The notes beneath the pieces were generated by a model. It saw only the letters and a program-made list of their open reading frames with translations, ran no database searches and was not told the origin of the DNA. A stretch of DNA of 64,000 nucleotides, taken from contig RPFO01000078.1 in assembly GCA_009746045.1 (NCBI GenBank), forward strand, positions 453,016 through 517,015, given 5' to 3'. The position numbers and the translations under genes were made by a program. Shown here piece by piece: positions 44,095 to 54,022 of the stretch (the first letter of the stretch is position 1; every line of letters starts with the position of its first letter). Origin of the DNA: Mesostigma viride. Taxonomy: Eukaryota; Streptophyta; Mesostigmatophyceae; Mesostigmatales; Mesostigmataceae.

Positions 44095-44431
44095 TATTAA
44101 AAAATTATAATTACTTACAGCAGAGTGAAATCACTCAAACCAAAGCAAACGCCCAGCTATAAACCTATATACAGAGCCATGTCAAAGCTCTATACTACGA
44201 TAAGACCAATGGAAACGCCTAACGGGAGGAACCTAATAGCCCTGCTGCACCGCAAAATCAGCCCGCGTACGGCGGAGCATGATGTCAGCCATGGCCCGAG
44301 TCAGCGCCACCGACAAGCGCCGACGCCAATATGACGTCCAGGTCCGCGCCGACCATGGGGCCCGCTGGCCCTCCAGGTCCAGCCGGTCCTCCCGGAGCCG
44401 GCAACACTCCTTGAAGAAGGCGGAGGTCAGC
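44095..44431 (-). mobile_element. Small LINE/SINE-like insertion in Chromo-3 gag
   Basis: 337-bp insertion flanked by a 10-bp direct repeat GCTAATATTA (44085-44094 and 44432-44441). On the minus strand it ends in an AT-rich tail (TTTTTTAATA). A variable-length duplication and an A/T tail fit target-primed insertion of a 5'-truncated LINE or a SINE. No known family is recognised. Confidence 0.65.
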
Positions 44432-45720
44432 GCTAATATTATTAATACGGGAACGGGTAGGAAGAGAAGGAGTGGTGAAGAAATCTGCTACTCGTAAGAG
44501 ATGCTGACGCACATGCTTGAGGGGCAGATCAGTAAAACGGTAGGCAGAGAACTGGCGCTTTACTTCACGTAATAAGGGTCTACTGAGGCCTTGTAGGAAG
44601 CGAGCACGTACTTCTGCGCCCGACAAATCCCTAATTCGTACCATCTGTGCATCAAATTCTTTCATATACTCCTTAAACGATTTAGTACCCTGCTGCAAGG
44701 TACCAAAGGCTAATCTATCCTGCCAATCTGCATCAGGAGGGACTAAATGGTTCTCTAAACGCTTAAACAATTCTGCTACTGAGTTAGGGTAGGCATGAGA
44801 GGCCAAAGACTCACACTGGATGAGGTTAGCAAGCTCAGGAGTAATACAGGTAGTAAGATAGTGAGGGACTAGTACAGCATCAGAGAGACGCCATCTATTA
44901 TGATTTCGCCACGACTCTGTATTCTGGGTAAGCAACATAATAAAAGTGAAAAACTGTTGAGGGGTAGACTTAACATCCAACTTGGGTAGGTTAGCAAAGA
45001 GGGGAAGAGCAGCGGGTTTAGGGGGATTAGACGGGTCAGATTTACCCATAGGACCACTGTCTTCAACTGCTACATACGAGGGAAAGAAGGAAGAGGAAAG
45101 GTTTTGGATAGGGGTCTAGAAGGGGCCACCGTTAATTCAGGATGGTGCCCGTAGGAGAAGGGAACAGTATATTGCTCACGAAGGGAGGAGTAGGCAAAAT
45201 GATCATAGTTTCTGTCATCTAGAGGCATGGTGCTGAAATCACTATTAACTTCTAAATCAGCCACACGGGTAGGGACCTGGGCAGCCTCGTAGGCCGTATC
45301 AGGGTAGGACCAGGAAGCAGGTGGGTAAAAGGGAACTGCACTAGGGCGCCCAGAAGGGCCGACAGGGGCAGAGGTACGTCGAAGCAGGGATGGAAGGCAC
45401 AGGATGGGGAGGAGGCCTAGAAGCATTGTCAGGGAGTGAGGACCTACTTGAGGGTTGAGCCAAGGTTGCAGGAGGGGCAGGGGCCTGGTTCAGGGTAAAG
45501 GAGGGGTCATCACTAAATCTGACATGCATACGTTGTTCATAGGTAGGTGGGGTAATTGAGGGACGACGGCGACCACCAGTAACAGGAGAAGGAGGTGAGG
45601 TACGCAGATTACCTTGATCGAGGAGTGAGATGGTGCACCGTTTCCAAGGAGTCCCGTCGGTTACCACGAGTATTGTTATTGTTATTAGTATTATTATTAT
45701 TATTATTAGTAGTAGTAGTA

Positions 45721-45928
45721 TTTGGTGAGCTATGCTCATTTTATCTATGACTAACCTGCTGAGCGGAGAATGCAACGCCGTATAGCACCAAAGGAAAAAA
45801 TAATTTTAGAAAAAATATTTTTTGTGCTGGCACCCGTACCCCAGCCACCCAGGTAGGGGTTGGCTGGAGAGGTGGTTGCTATAAAGGGTGGGCTTCCATT
45901 CTAGGGAAGCAGGTTGTTTCTTTTGCCT
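45721..45928 (+). repeat. SDR-YR repeat A1
   Basis: 208 bp starting TTTGGTGAGCTATGCTC, repeated at 50623-50830. It contains an AT-rich block and a TATAAAGGG box near 45880 that may be the promoter. Confidence 0.9.
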
Positions 45929-45996
45929 GAGAACCTCAAGTGACCACATCACAAAAAACAAAACGCAATATAACACATCAAGCATTATAACCCACC

Positions 45997-47099
45997 ATGA
46001 CCTCAGTGACAGCCCCAGAGCGGAATTTCATAGCAAAGCTCAAGCAAGAAGCCAGGGAGGGATGCACCCCAAAGGAGGCCGCAACTGCGGTCCAGAAGAT
46101 CCTAGGGGAGGGGCATTGGCTAGAGCGGATCCAGAAGCTCAATCCGGGGCGTGCCAAGAACGTCATGGACGTGTTGGAGAAAAGGGGGTTTGTCAGCGAC
46201 TGGGATGGGGAGGAGGCCCTGGCCGATGTGCTAGCAGCGCAACTGGGGGAGGCTATTGCAGAGCCGGATCCACCAGTGTCAGCAGGTGGGGTGGGAGCTG
46301 GGGGTGTTCCCCCTTCGGCAGGTGGAGGCGGAGGGGCGGGGCATGGTGGACCGGGCGCTGGCGAGGAGGATGGCGCCCCTGGGGCGATCGACCAGGATGT
46401 GGCGGACCTAGACCGGAACATAGGTCGGCTGCTGGGCACCGAGACGGGCTATGCAACGCCAGCGGGAGGGCTTCCATCCCGCCCGGGCAACGCCCGCACT
46501 GGCGGAGATATTGGCGACCTGATATCGGCCATGTCGAAGCTGCTGGACCAGGCAAAGACTCCAGCAACTGCAAGCCCAGCCGCAGCGGCGACTGCTGGCA
46601 GGCTGGCGCGCACGAAGGGGGTGGCGCTGAGCGGGCATGCAGTGCCGGTCCTGGTGAGCAACATGCTGGAGGCGGTGCTGCCGGGGATGCTGGACTACGC
46701 AGAGAGCGTGGGGGGGAAGTCAATCCGTGCATCGTTAATGCTGACGATGCACGGCAGCTCAGCCAGCGGGGAGAGGAGGATGCTGCTCCTGCAGATGGCA
46801 GGAATTCTGGACACGATGGTGACAGAATTTGGCTACTGGGCCACGCCACGCTCCGAAGTAATTCTGGAGCTGGCAGCAGCCGAGTACCTGGCAAAGCTGA
46901 TCACGGCATGCCAGCTGGTGGATGTGGGGTCGACGGGTGGAAGGGGACGCCGTCGGCAATGCTGCCATTCCAGGAGGGTGGAGCAATGCTGGCGTCTCCG
47001 GCGGTGCGGGCGGCGATGAGCATGGGGAAGCTGCAGCACAAGCTGGAGCAGGGTCCCGGCAAGAAGGGGCAGGGCGGCCCGTCCAACAACAACAAGTGA
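45997..47099 (+). pseudogene. SDR-YR ORF1 (gag-like), one frameshift
   Basis: Starts MTSVTAPERNFIAKLKQEAR. It has a helical N-terminal part (residues about 1-85), a Gly/Pro-rich linker (about 90-130), and a second helical region (GDIGDLISAMSKLLDQAK; LVSNMLEAVLPGMLDYAESV; LLLQMAGILDTMVTEFGYW). A frame change near 46920 leads to a basic tail (MGKLQHKLEQGPGKKGQGG) ending at 47099. By position and composition it is the structural (gag) protein. No zinc knuckle is seen. It lies 260 bp downstream of the possible TATAAA box. Confidence 0.7.
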
Positions 47100-47295
47100 G
47101 GGAGCGGTGCCTTCTTCCACTACCTCTTCCAGCACCCCTGCCACCTCGTGACTGGTGGCAGCAGGTACGCTCAGGCCGTAGGCGCGATAGGATGAGTCGG
47201 GCTTTTAATGCTCGCACACTAGCCTGTCAGACGGTTAGGGCGTTAAACTGGATGGGGGGGGGGGGCGAGACCCGCCTGCTGTAGATTCTGCCCGT

Positions 47296-50230
47296 GTGCC
47301 CGGGCCTCTGCAGCAGGCGGCCCTAGATGGGATCGATGATGCTTGCAGGTCCTTTGTCCGCCGGAACGGTGGTTCCGTAGCGGCAATGGCAGGATCTGTA
47401 GTGGATGGGGGTGAATATGCTGAAGGAGCCCCTTACGAGCCGTTAGTGGCCGCACGCTTGGCCTTGCCTGGTCCGGGGGAAGGTGGCCAAGTGGATGTGC
47501 TGAACTTACTACCCCCCTCTTGGGGAGCAATTTTGAATGATGAGAGTAGGATGGTACGGACGCTGAGCCCAGCAGAGCGGATCTTGCAGAAGTCGATGCG
47601 GATCTCGCGGGGGTGTAGCATGGAGGAGTTCGCGCGGGTTTGCACGGTGTGTGTGGAGAGGGGGATTTTGGGTGGATTTTTTGAGGAGGAGCCGCCTATG
47701 GTGAACGGTACTTTTGGGGTCGGAAAGCCCGACGGCCGTATACGGCTGATTGTGGACAACCGGCGTGGCAACATGCCACTACCAGATCCTATGCCCGCTT
47801 TTTTACCACACCTTGGCGTGATTTGCGATTTGCCCACGCGCGCTGGGGAGGATGTTTTTGGGGGCGTATCAGATTTGGATTCGTACTACAACAGACTCCG
47901 CCTGCCAGTTTGGATGCGGCGGTACTGTGCGTGGATGCCGGTGTGGTCGGATCTGGTGGGCCTGAGTGGGGCTCGACGGAAGGTGTGGCCGTGGATGTTG
48001 TGCTGGCCAATGGGCAACAAGCTGGCCGTCGCCGTGGCCCAGTGTGTGCATCAGTCTGTGTTGTACCGCTGTGGCCCCAAGCCGCCGTTGGAGGCTAGTC
48101 GTGGGCTGAGCATCAACATGTCCGCGCTGATCCTGGTGGCGGAGGCCAACGAGGCGGGGGAGACCGTCCGGCTGAGGCTGGAGGAGGACCCTGCTGCGCC
48201 CTTGGCGCCCTCGCCGTGCTTCGAATCTCGGCAGGATCTGGAAGGTATGCATGCTGTGACGATCGATGACCTCCATTTCACCCACTGTGCGTCGGTGGAT
48301 GGGGTGAATCAGCAGCTAGATCGTGTTCAGGCTGCCTACGCCGCTGTTGGGCTGGTGCAGAAGTCTGACAAGGTGGTACGGGCGACAGCAGAGCAGACTG
48401 GTGTGCAGGCGGTGGGTGTCATTCACCAAAGAGATGGTGACGTGGTGCCTGTTCCTGAGCGTGTGGTGGCAGTTATCGCTGCTACTCATAGAATCTTAGA
48501 TCGCGGGTTTACATACTACCGCGAACTTAGTTCTGTGCTTGGGAAGTGGGTGTGGATGCATCTGCTGTGCCGCCCCATGCTTTCGGTGTGGTCTGAGACG
48601 TACCGGCTGCTAGCAGCCATGAATGCCTCCCTGCCTGGGCGCCGCTGGCGCCTCCCTGCGGGGGCCCGCCAGGAGCTTCAGGCGGCGATCGACCTGGCCC
48701 CCTTTTTGAGGGCGGCCAGGGCCCGGCCCCTTTCTGACCGGGTCGTCGCAAGTGATGCGAGCGGCTCCGGCGGTGGGGTGGTCTACAGGGACCTGCCTGG
48801 GGCCGATTGTGCCCGGCTGGCGACCCGGCGCGAAGCGCGGGGGTGGCGGACGACAGCTTTAACGTCTGGGGAGGACTGGGACCTGGAGCGCATGGAGGAG
48901 GGGGACTACAGCCTGCTGGATAGTGGCCACTGGCGTACGGCACTGTCCTACCGGTGGCGGGGGCAGCCTAACCACATCAACGTCAAGGAGGCGATTGCTG
49001 CGACACAGGGGGTCGAGTGGTCGTGCCGGACCAAGGCGTGTCGCGGTAAGCGAGTCGTCCGGCTCGTAGACTCCAGTGCTGTGGTGGGGGCGTTTGTCAG
49101 AGGGCGGTCGTCTTCCTACCGCCTCAACCAGCTGGTTCGGCGCTACTGCGCTCTGTCACTGGCTGGCGACACGCAGAGCCACTGGGTCTGGGTGGCTACC
49201 GACCACAACCCAGCTGACAAGGCCAGTCGGCGTGGCGCTTGGATTCCTGACTTGACCCGGTGTGGTGACGTGCATCCCAACCCTGGGCCTGAGGGGGCGC
49301 GACGCCCTCGGGACTTGGCACTTTTGGAAGGCACAGTCAACCCGCTGTCTACCTTGCCAGCGTACCGGCGTGCGGCGGCTGTCTACGTGGCGTGGGCGCC
49401 ACCTGGCCCTGTCGACCCAGCTGACGCGGAAGCCATTTTCTGTGAGTGGATTTCTGCTGTCTACCATGCCAGGGGCGGGCGGGGGCGTACCTTATGCCAG
49501 CATGCCAAGGCCTGTCTCCACCTGTACTACCCCGACATTGTTCGGAATTGGGTACTGGCGGACCGCCTGCTAGCAGGTTGGCAGCGGCTTGTTCCGGCTG
49601 TCAGCCCTCCGCCTATGCCCTGGCGCCTTTGCTATTTCACTGCCCTGTTGCTAGTTTCACGTCGACAGGTGCACTTGAGTGCGTTGATTATTATTGCTTT
49701 CCAGCAGTATTTACGCATTAGCGAGGCGCTAGGGCTGCGGGTTCGGGATGTGGCTCATCCCGGCCACCCCCTTCTCGATCGAGCCAGGGCCCATGGTCGG
49801 TGCCCTTGTGCTGCGCAACCCCAAAACTGCGCAGGGGGCGGCCCAGCACGTCCTCGTCCGGGATCCACTTTCTTTGTGGCTCCTGCGACGTCTGACGGAT
49901 GGCCAGCCCCCGGAGGCACTCCTCTTTCGGGGCTTAACGTACAGCCAGGCTAGGCAGCAGTGGGAGGCTGTGCAGGCCCGCATGGGCATCCCAGGGATGT
50001 TTTCTTTTCACAGCCTCCGGCATGGGGGGGCGACGCACGACGCCATCGCTGGCGAGTCGCCGGAGGCCATCCAGCTGCGCGGCCGGTGGGCTTCGGCCCT
50101 CTCGGTCACGCGCTACATTGGCCTCCACCGCAGCCTCCTGGGGCGCGACATCCCACCCGCCCTCTGGGCTCAGGCCCTGGGTTTTGACCCAGCGGCGTTC
50201 CGGCGCCACTTCGGCGGCGTCGTGCTTTGA
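47296..50230 (+). pseudogene. SDR-YR ORF2: RT-RNase H-2A-like-tyrosine recombinase, one frameshift
   Basis: The polyprotein copies and integrates the element. RT motifs are VSDLDSYYNRLRLP (motif A), PMGNKLAVAVAQ (B) and TIDDLHF (C). RNase H shows VASDASGSGGGVVY, LVDSSAVVGAF and ATDHNPADKASR. A DVHPNPGP motif follows at 49267-49290. The tyrosine recombinase shows YLRISEALGLR (first catalytic Arg), HSLRHGGATH (HxxR), GRWAS (His/Trp position) and TRYIG (nucleophile Tyr). A frame change near 49760-49785 divides the recombinase. The start is uncertain: an ATG at 47192 would join this frame if the 12-G run at 47234-47245 changed by one base. Confidence 0.9.
49261..49290 (+). other. 2A-like motif CGDVHPNPGP
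   Basis: Lies exactly between the RNase H end (ADKASRRGAW) and the recombinase region. The canonical 2A skipping motif is D(V/I)ExNPGP; here His replaces Glu. It could separate RT-RNase H from recombinase during translation, but the His variant may be weak or inactive. Confidence 0.55.
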
Positions 50231-50426
50231 CGTCCTCCTGTTTTTATCTCTCGTCTTTTAGCTATCAACTGACCTCACCCTTGTGTGGGAGGTCAGGGGG
50301 GAAATGGTTTAACTAACCCGAGGGTGAACCTGGGTTGGGACAAAGTACCCCCATAGCTAGGTAGTTTAAGTTTTCTTTTTTGCATGTCCTACGTATTTTT
50401 CGGCTGTTAGCCATGTAAGGAGATGT

Positions 50427-50622
50427 GGGTAGAGCAGGGGCACAGCTGCTGTGGGCTGGCCCTGCACATTCACATAGTGTGCTCACCCTAGCATACAGAT
50501 GGCCGTGTTGCCATCTGGTAGACATGTCTGTGTTATTCCACCGTATAGAGCTAGCACACATATTGTAATAAATTTGATGTTTTGTGGTGATGCATGCAAA
50601 GCAAGGCAAGGCCAGAAATGGA
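50427..50622 (+). repeat. SDR-YR repeat B1
   Basis: 196 bp, same as 50855-51050, and directly joined to A2. Confidence 0.9.
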
Positions 50623-50830
50623 TTTGGTGAGCTATGCTCATTTTATCTATGACTAACCTGCTGAGCGGAGAATGCAACGCCGTATAGCACCAAAGGAAAA
50701 AATAATTTTAGAAAAAATATTTTTTGTGCTGGCACCCGTACCCCAGCCACCCAGGTAGGGGTTGGCTGGAGAGGTGGTTGCTATAAAGGGTGGGCTTCCA
50801 TTCTAGGGAAGCAGGTTGTTTCTTTTGCCT
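50623..50830 (+). repeat. SDR-YR repeat A2
   Basis: 208-bp copy of A1, followed by a linker starting CCCACCCACCCACCC, the same motif as after A2 in SDR-mini. Confidence 0.9.
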
Positions 50831-50854
50831 CCCACCCACCCACCCTGGCAAAAG

Positions 50855-51050
50855 GGGTAGAGCAGGGGCACAGCTGCTGTGGGCTGGCCCTGCACATTCA
50901 CATAGTGTGCTCACCCTAGCATACAGATGGCCGTGTTGCCATCTGGTAGACATGTCTGTGTTATTCCACCGTATAGAGCTAGCACACATATTGTAATAAA
51001 TTTGATGTTTTGTGGTGATGCATGCAAAGCAAGGCAAGGCCAGAAATGGA
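50855..51050 (+). repeat. SDR-YR repeat B2
   Basis: 196-bp copy of B1, ending CAGAAATGGA at the junction with Chromo-3 gag sequence TTGGTAGG. Confidence 0.9.
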
Positions 51051-51178
51051 TTGGTAGGTATAGGCGACATATCTCCACCCACTGGATCCATCTTCACGAG
51101 AAGGAATAGGAATCTAAATGGAAGCAATAAAGGAAAGAGGAAAAACCTTGAATGTCTTAAACAAAGAAACAATTAAAA

Positions 51179-51413
51179 TCAATCCTTTTTAACCACAGTA
51201 ATGGATAGGGAACCAAACTCTAAGGTGAGAGGAGTATCTGACGTAGATGAGGATGCAGCCCGTTTAGGGGGAGAAGAAGGAGGAGTAGCAAAAACTAGAG
51301 CTTCTACAGGAGGACGACCATGAGGAATAGAACGTACATGTAGGCCTAAATCTGATTCACTATGGTCTATAAGGAATTGCTGAGCTTCCTCGAAGGTAAC
51401 AAATTTCTTATAC
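51179..51413 (-). pseudogene. Viroplasmin-like ORF of Chromo-3, C-terminal part
   Basis: C-terminal two thirds of the gene intact at 9371-9763 (KKFVTFEEAQQFL onward), ending at the stop at 51179. It is cut off by the Copia-like element at 51414, and the N-terminal part is at 59169-59331. The last bases (51409-51413, TATAC) are the target duplication. Confidence 0.85.
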
Positions 51414-52059
51414 AGTTAGCATATTGGTGATGCAATATGCTAAGCATATCATACTTGAAGTGGCCTTTCCAACGCCGTGCTAAACGCCTCATTTGGACAA
51501 GGAACTTGAGAGTTATCAAGTCCCGAAGTAATGCCGCCGGACGCTACAGCAGTACCAGGACTAAGCACACGTGAGGGACAGGGCACGTGGCAGTGTTGGG
51601 TGAACCATCACAAGTTACGTGTCACAGGACCGACTGTCACTAGGAGGTACTGTGGTCAATATTGGTTGATGGTATACCAAGAATGTCACAGGACTTCAGG
51701 ACTGGCAGTCCTGCAGGCCTGGGATGGACGGGTACTTGTCATGACGGATAAATCCAGAGCGTTACTGTCATTCATGGAAGGACAGACGTCCTGGATTGAT
51801 GCAACCAAGGAAATTGACAGTGGCGGACCTGCCAAGGCGTGCAAGGCCTGGCAGCAATGGTGAAACCTAGAAAGGCTCGGACACAGCAGTGGCCAAGCGT
51901 CTTTTCCCAACACCGTCCGTGGGTACTGCCGCCTCAGGCTAGTGACCACAGGGTAGTGAGGCAACTGTGGTAAAGGTTAAAAGCCGCTGGTTGAAACCAT
52001 GGCTCCATTCATCACATCTTGGGAAGACCAGAAACTCACTGATCCGCGTTCATCTAAAT
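51414..52059 (+). repeat. Cop-1 5' LTR
   Basis: 646 bp. Near its start is a perfect inverted repeat TTAGCATATT/AATATGCTAA with an 8-base loop (51416-51443). It differs from the 3' LTR by one substitution, a 2-bp and a 4-bp indel. Confidence 0.92.
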
Positions 52060-52130
52060 CGTATTACAGTCTGGTCGACGGATATGTCGAATTCGGACTC
52101 TGAAGCTAAGACAAGCACTCCGTCTTAGAG

Positions 52131-52625
52131 TTGACCAGAGGCGCTGCTGATCGTGTCTTCATTACTCTTAATCCCTTCTCCATCTACACCAGTCGGGATA
52201 CTCCACATTCTCGCCGAGAGTTAAACCAGCTAAGTTTGACTGTCGACGTGGTTGGCGGTCGAGAGGTCTCAGCCGACGACGCCTTCTACGACTTCGTAGA
52301 TCAGCCAGAAGGGGCGGTAGTACAGCCGGCCCAAAGGCGTCACGAGGGCGACGGCTCTCAGGAGGGCCGTGAGCAGGCGCAGCGGGACGAGCTTAATCGC
52401 TACCACATTGACGACAACGTTGGTTTAGGTGAGGCCCATTTGTTGAGGTGGGGGCGTTCTCGCTGGATACGTGATTACGCGTATGGTTTGAGGCTTCCGG
52501 TGGTTATTAGGCCTGTGCCTACTCACGACGACCAGGGGCAGCCATTGAATCCGGTGGAGGGACCGTTCCACGAGCCAGCACCTGCACCGGTTGCAGGAGA
52601 AGCTTCGTCTGAAAACGAGGCTTGA
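52131..52625 (+). CDS. Cop-1 upstream ORF, unknown
   Basis: About 165 codons before gag, with no ATG at the left edge, so the start is uncertain. Residues include FITLNPFSIYTSRDTPHSRR, an acidic Gln/Glu-rich stretch and WGRSRWIRDYAYGLRLPVVI. It ends at the TGA at 52625, about 70 bp before the gag ATG. No domain is recognised. It may be an accessory leader ORF or part of an extended gag. Confidence 0.45.
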   Translation: MTRGAADRVFITLNPFSIYTSRDTPHSRRELNQLSLTVDVVGGREVSADDAFYDFVDQPEGAVVQPAQRRHEGDGSQEGREQAQRDELNRYHIDDNVGLGEAHLLRWGRSRWIRDYAYGLRLPVVIRPVPTHDDQGQPLNPVEGPFHEPAPAPVAGEASSENEA

Positions 52626-52693
52626 GGGGGTGGAGGATAGGTGGAGAGTTTGCTGTTTTCTTGTTGCAAAGTTGGTCGCAGCCATTGTATATA

Positions 52694-54018
52694 ATGCCTA
52701 GGAGGGCAAGCCGGGGTGCGGCGACATTCGAGGAGCAACGGGAGCGAACGGCAGAGGAGGACATCGCCAGAGAGGAAGGGGAGGCGATGGAGGAGAGGGG
52801 CGTGGAGGCGCCAGCTGGGCAACCTATCCCAGAGATGGACCCCAGAGCCGGGAGAACACACAAGCGGTGGCGTGATGGGCAAGCTGAGGCGGAGAAAGTC
52901 AAGCGTGCCAGGCGACCTACGGATGCAGTGGTGCTCACAACGCCTGGTGAGGAGGACGCCATCGTCACCCCAGGTGTGCGTGCTGCAAAGCAAGCTGCTG
53001 TTCACGATAGGGTGTCTGGTATGTTGCCCGAGCGTTTGGAGGCTAGGATTGACCCTCCCCAGGCACCACCAGTGCGTGTGGGGAGTGTGTTGCCTGGCAC
53101 CCGTCCATTTTCTGATGCTGTGACAGTCATGAATGGGCAGAAAGCGCTCAACCCTCCCTGAAGCAAGACAACCTGGATAAATGGCTTGATGACATGAAGC
53201 TAGTCGTGGGCTCTGTCGCAGCAGGTGTGGATATTGTCAGGGTGTTTCACTCTTCCACCGCAAACAAGGGGTCGTCTGAAAGGGTCAATGACATGGCTAG
53301 GCATGCTCTGAAAGAGGGGCACACTTGGCTGCAGTTCCTAGATGACATCAAGGAGGAGTTTTCTGACAGGGTTCACAATCTCACCATGGAAAAGAAGAGA
53401 GAATTTGATGAGTTTGAGATCAAGGGTGAGGTGGCTGCTGAGCTGGCCAGGTTTGAGTTGATCGTGGAGGCAGGCAAGAAGCAGGGCTTCAGTGTGACAG
53501 TCAGGGCAGCAGCAGACCACTTCTTTGATAAGATGGGCTTGTCAGAGGAAGGTAGGGCTACTGCTAGGCAGCTCTGTGATCTCACTGATGGCACCTGGGG
53601 GGCTCTGAAGCGTGTGATACTAAACTTCAGGACCCGGGTCCCTACCTGCAAGGGTATCAGTTCTCAGGGAGGGTCAGCGTCTCAGGCTAGCCAGGGCAAG
53701 AACCGTACCCCATCTGGGACACGGTATGGTAGCAGGAGAAGGAAGCAGGCCCAGAAGGAGCAGAACCAGGGTGGTGGAGGAGGTCAGCAGGGGAACCAGA
53801 ATCAGGGGAACCAGTCTGGCAACCGTAACAGCCATCAGCAGGGTAAGGGTGGTGGCCAGGGGCAGAATAACAATCAGGCCTCAGGCAACCAGAACAAGCA
53901 GGACAGCAAGGCCCCAGGGGGAGGGTCTGGCAAGAGCAAGTGTTTTGCTTGTGGCAAGGAAGGTCACTGGAAGAGGGATTGCCCAAACAAGAAGAAGGGG
54001 CAGTCTGATCAGAAGTGA
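52694..54018 (+). pseudogene. gag: Cop-1 gag, one frameshift
   Basis: Starts MPRRASRGAATFEEQ at 52694, just after a TATATA-like stretch. The first frame ends at 53161, and the main gag domain continues in the -1 frame from about 53150 (KWLDDMKLVVGSVAAGVDIV...). It is helical with many charged residues (LKEGHTWLQFLDDIKEEF; AADHFFDKMGLSEEGRATAR). A Gln/Gly/Asn-rich basic region and a CCHC zinc knuckle (CFACGKEGHWKRDC, 53941-53982) follow. The frame ends at the UGA at 54016-54018 and is open again immediately after it. Confidence 0.8.
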
Positions 54019-54022
54019 CTAG
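54016..54022 (+). promoter_or_regulatory. Candidate stop-codon readthrough site UGA-CUA-G
   Basis: Gag ends AAG-TGA-CTA-GTG, and the same frame stays open for 732 codons (pol). UGA followed by CUAG is one of the best-documented leaky contexts in eukaryotes and in alphaviruses. The spacing and frame make readthrough a simple way to produce Gag-Pol. Confidence 0.65.

Larger units (their letters stand above)
45721..51050 (+). mobile_element. SDR-YR: tyrosine-recombinase retrotransposon with split direct repeats
   Basis: 5,330-bp plus-strand element with the order A1 (45721-45928), ORF1, ORF2, B1 (50427-50622), A2 (50623-50830), linker (50831-50854), B2 (50855-51050). It encodes RT, RNase H and a tyrosine recombinase instead of a DDE integrase, and makes no target duplication. 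These are the hallmarks of DIRS-order elements with split direct repeats (PAT, Ngaro and Kangaroo types; Kangaroo is known from Volvox). It sits in Chromo-3 gag at a site sharing TTGGT with its own B1/A2 junction. Confidence 0.92.
43691..51091 (-). pseudogene. gag: Chromo-3 gag, split by two insertions
   Basis: The start codon is at 51091 (MDPVGGDMSPI on the minus strand). After about 40 bases the frame is cut by the element at 45721-51050, then continues through the Asn-rich and Pro-rich regions and gag core (45720 to 44442). It is cut again at 44095-44431 and ends with the zinc-knuckle part (44094 to about 43691). A deletion near 45395 and a 4-bp insertion at 45616-45621 (GATCGA) further break it. 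Confidence 0.88.

Noticed and set aside
46253-46894. Long antisense frames across the SDR-YR ORF1 region
   Set aside because: Typical shadows of a GC-rich coding region on the other strand; Pro/Ser/Arg-rich with no domain.
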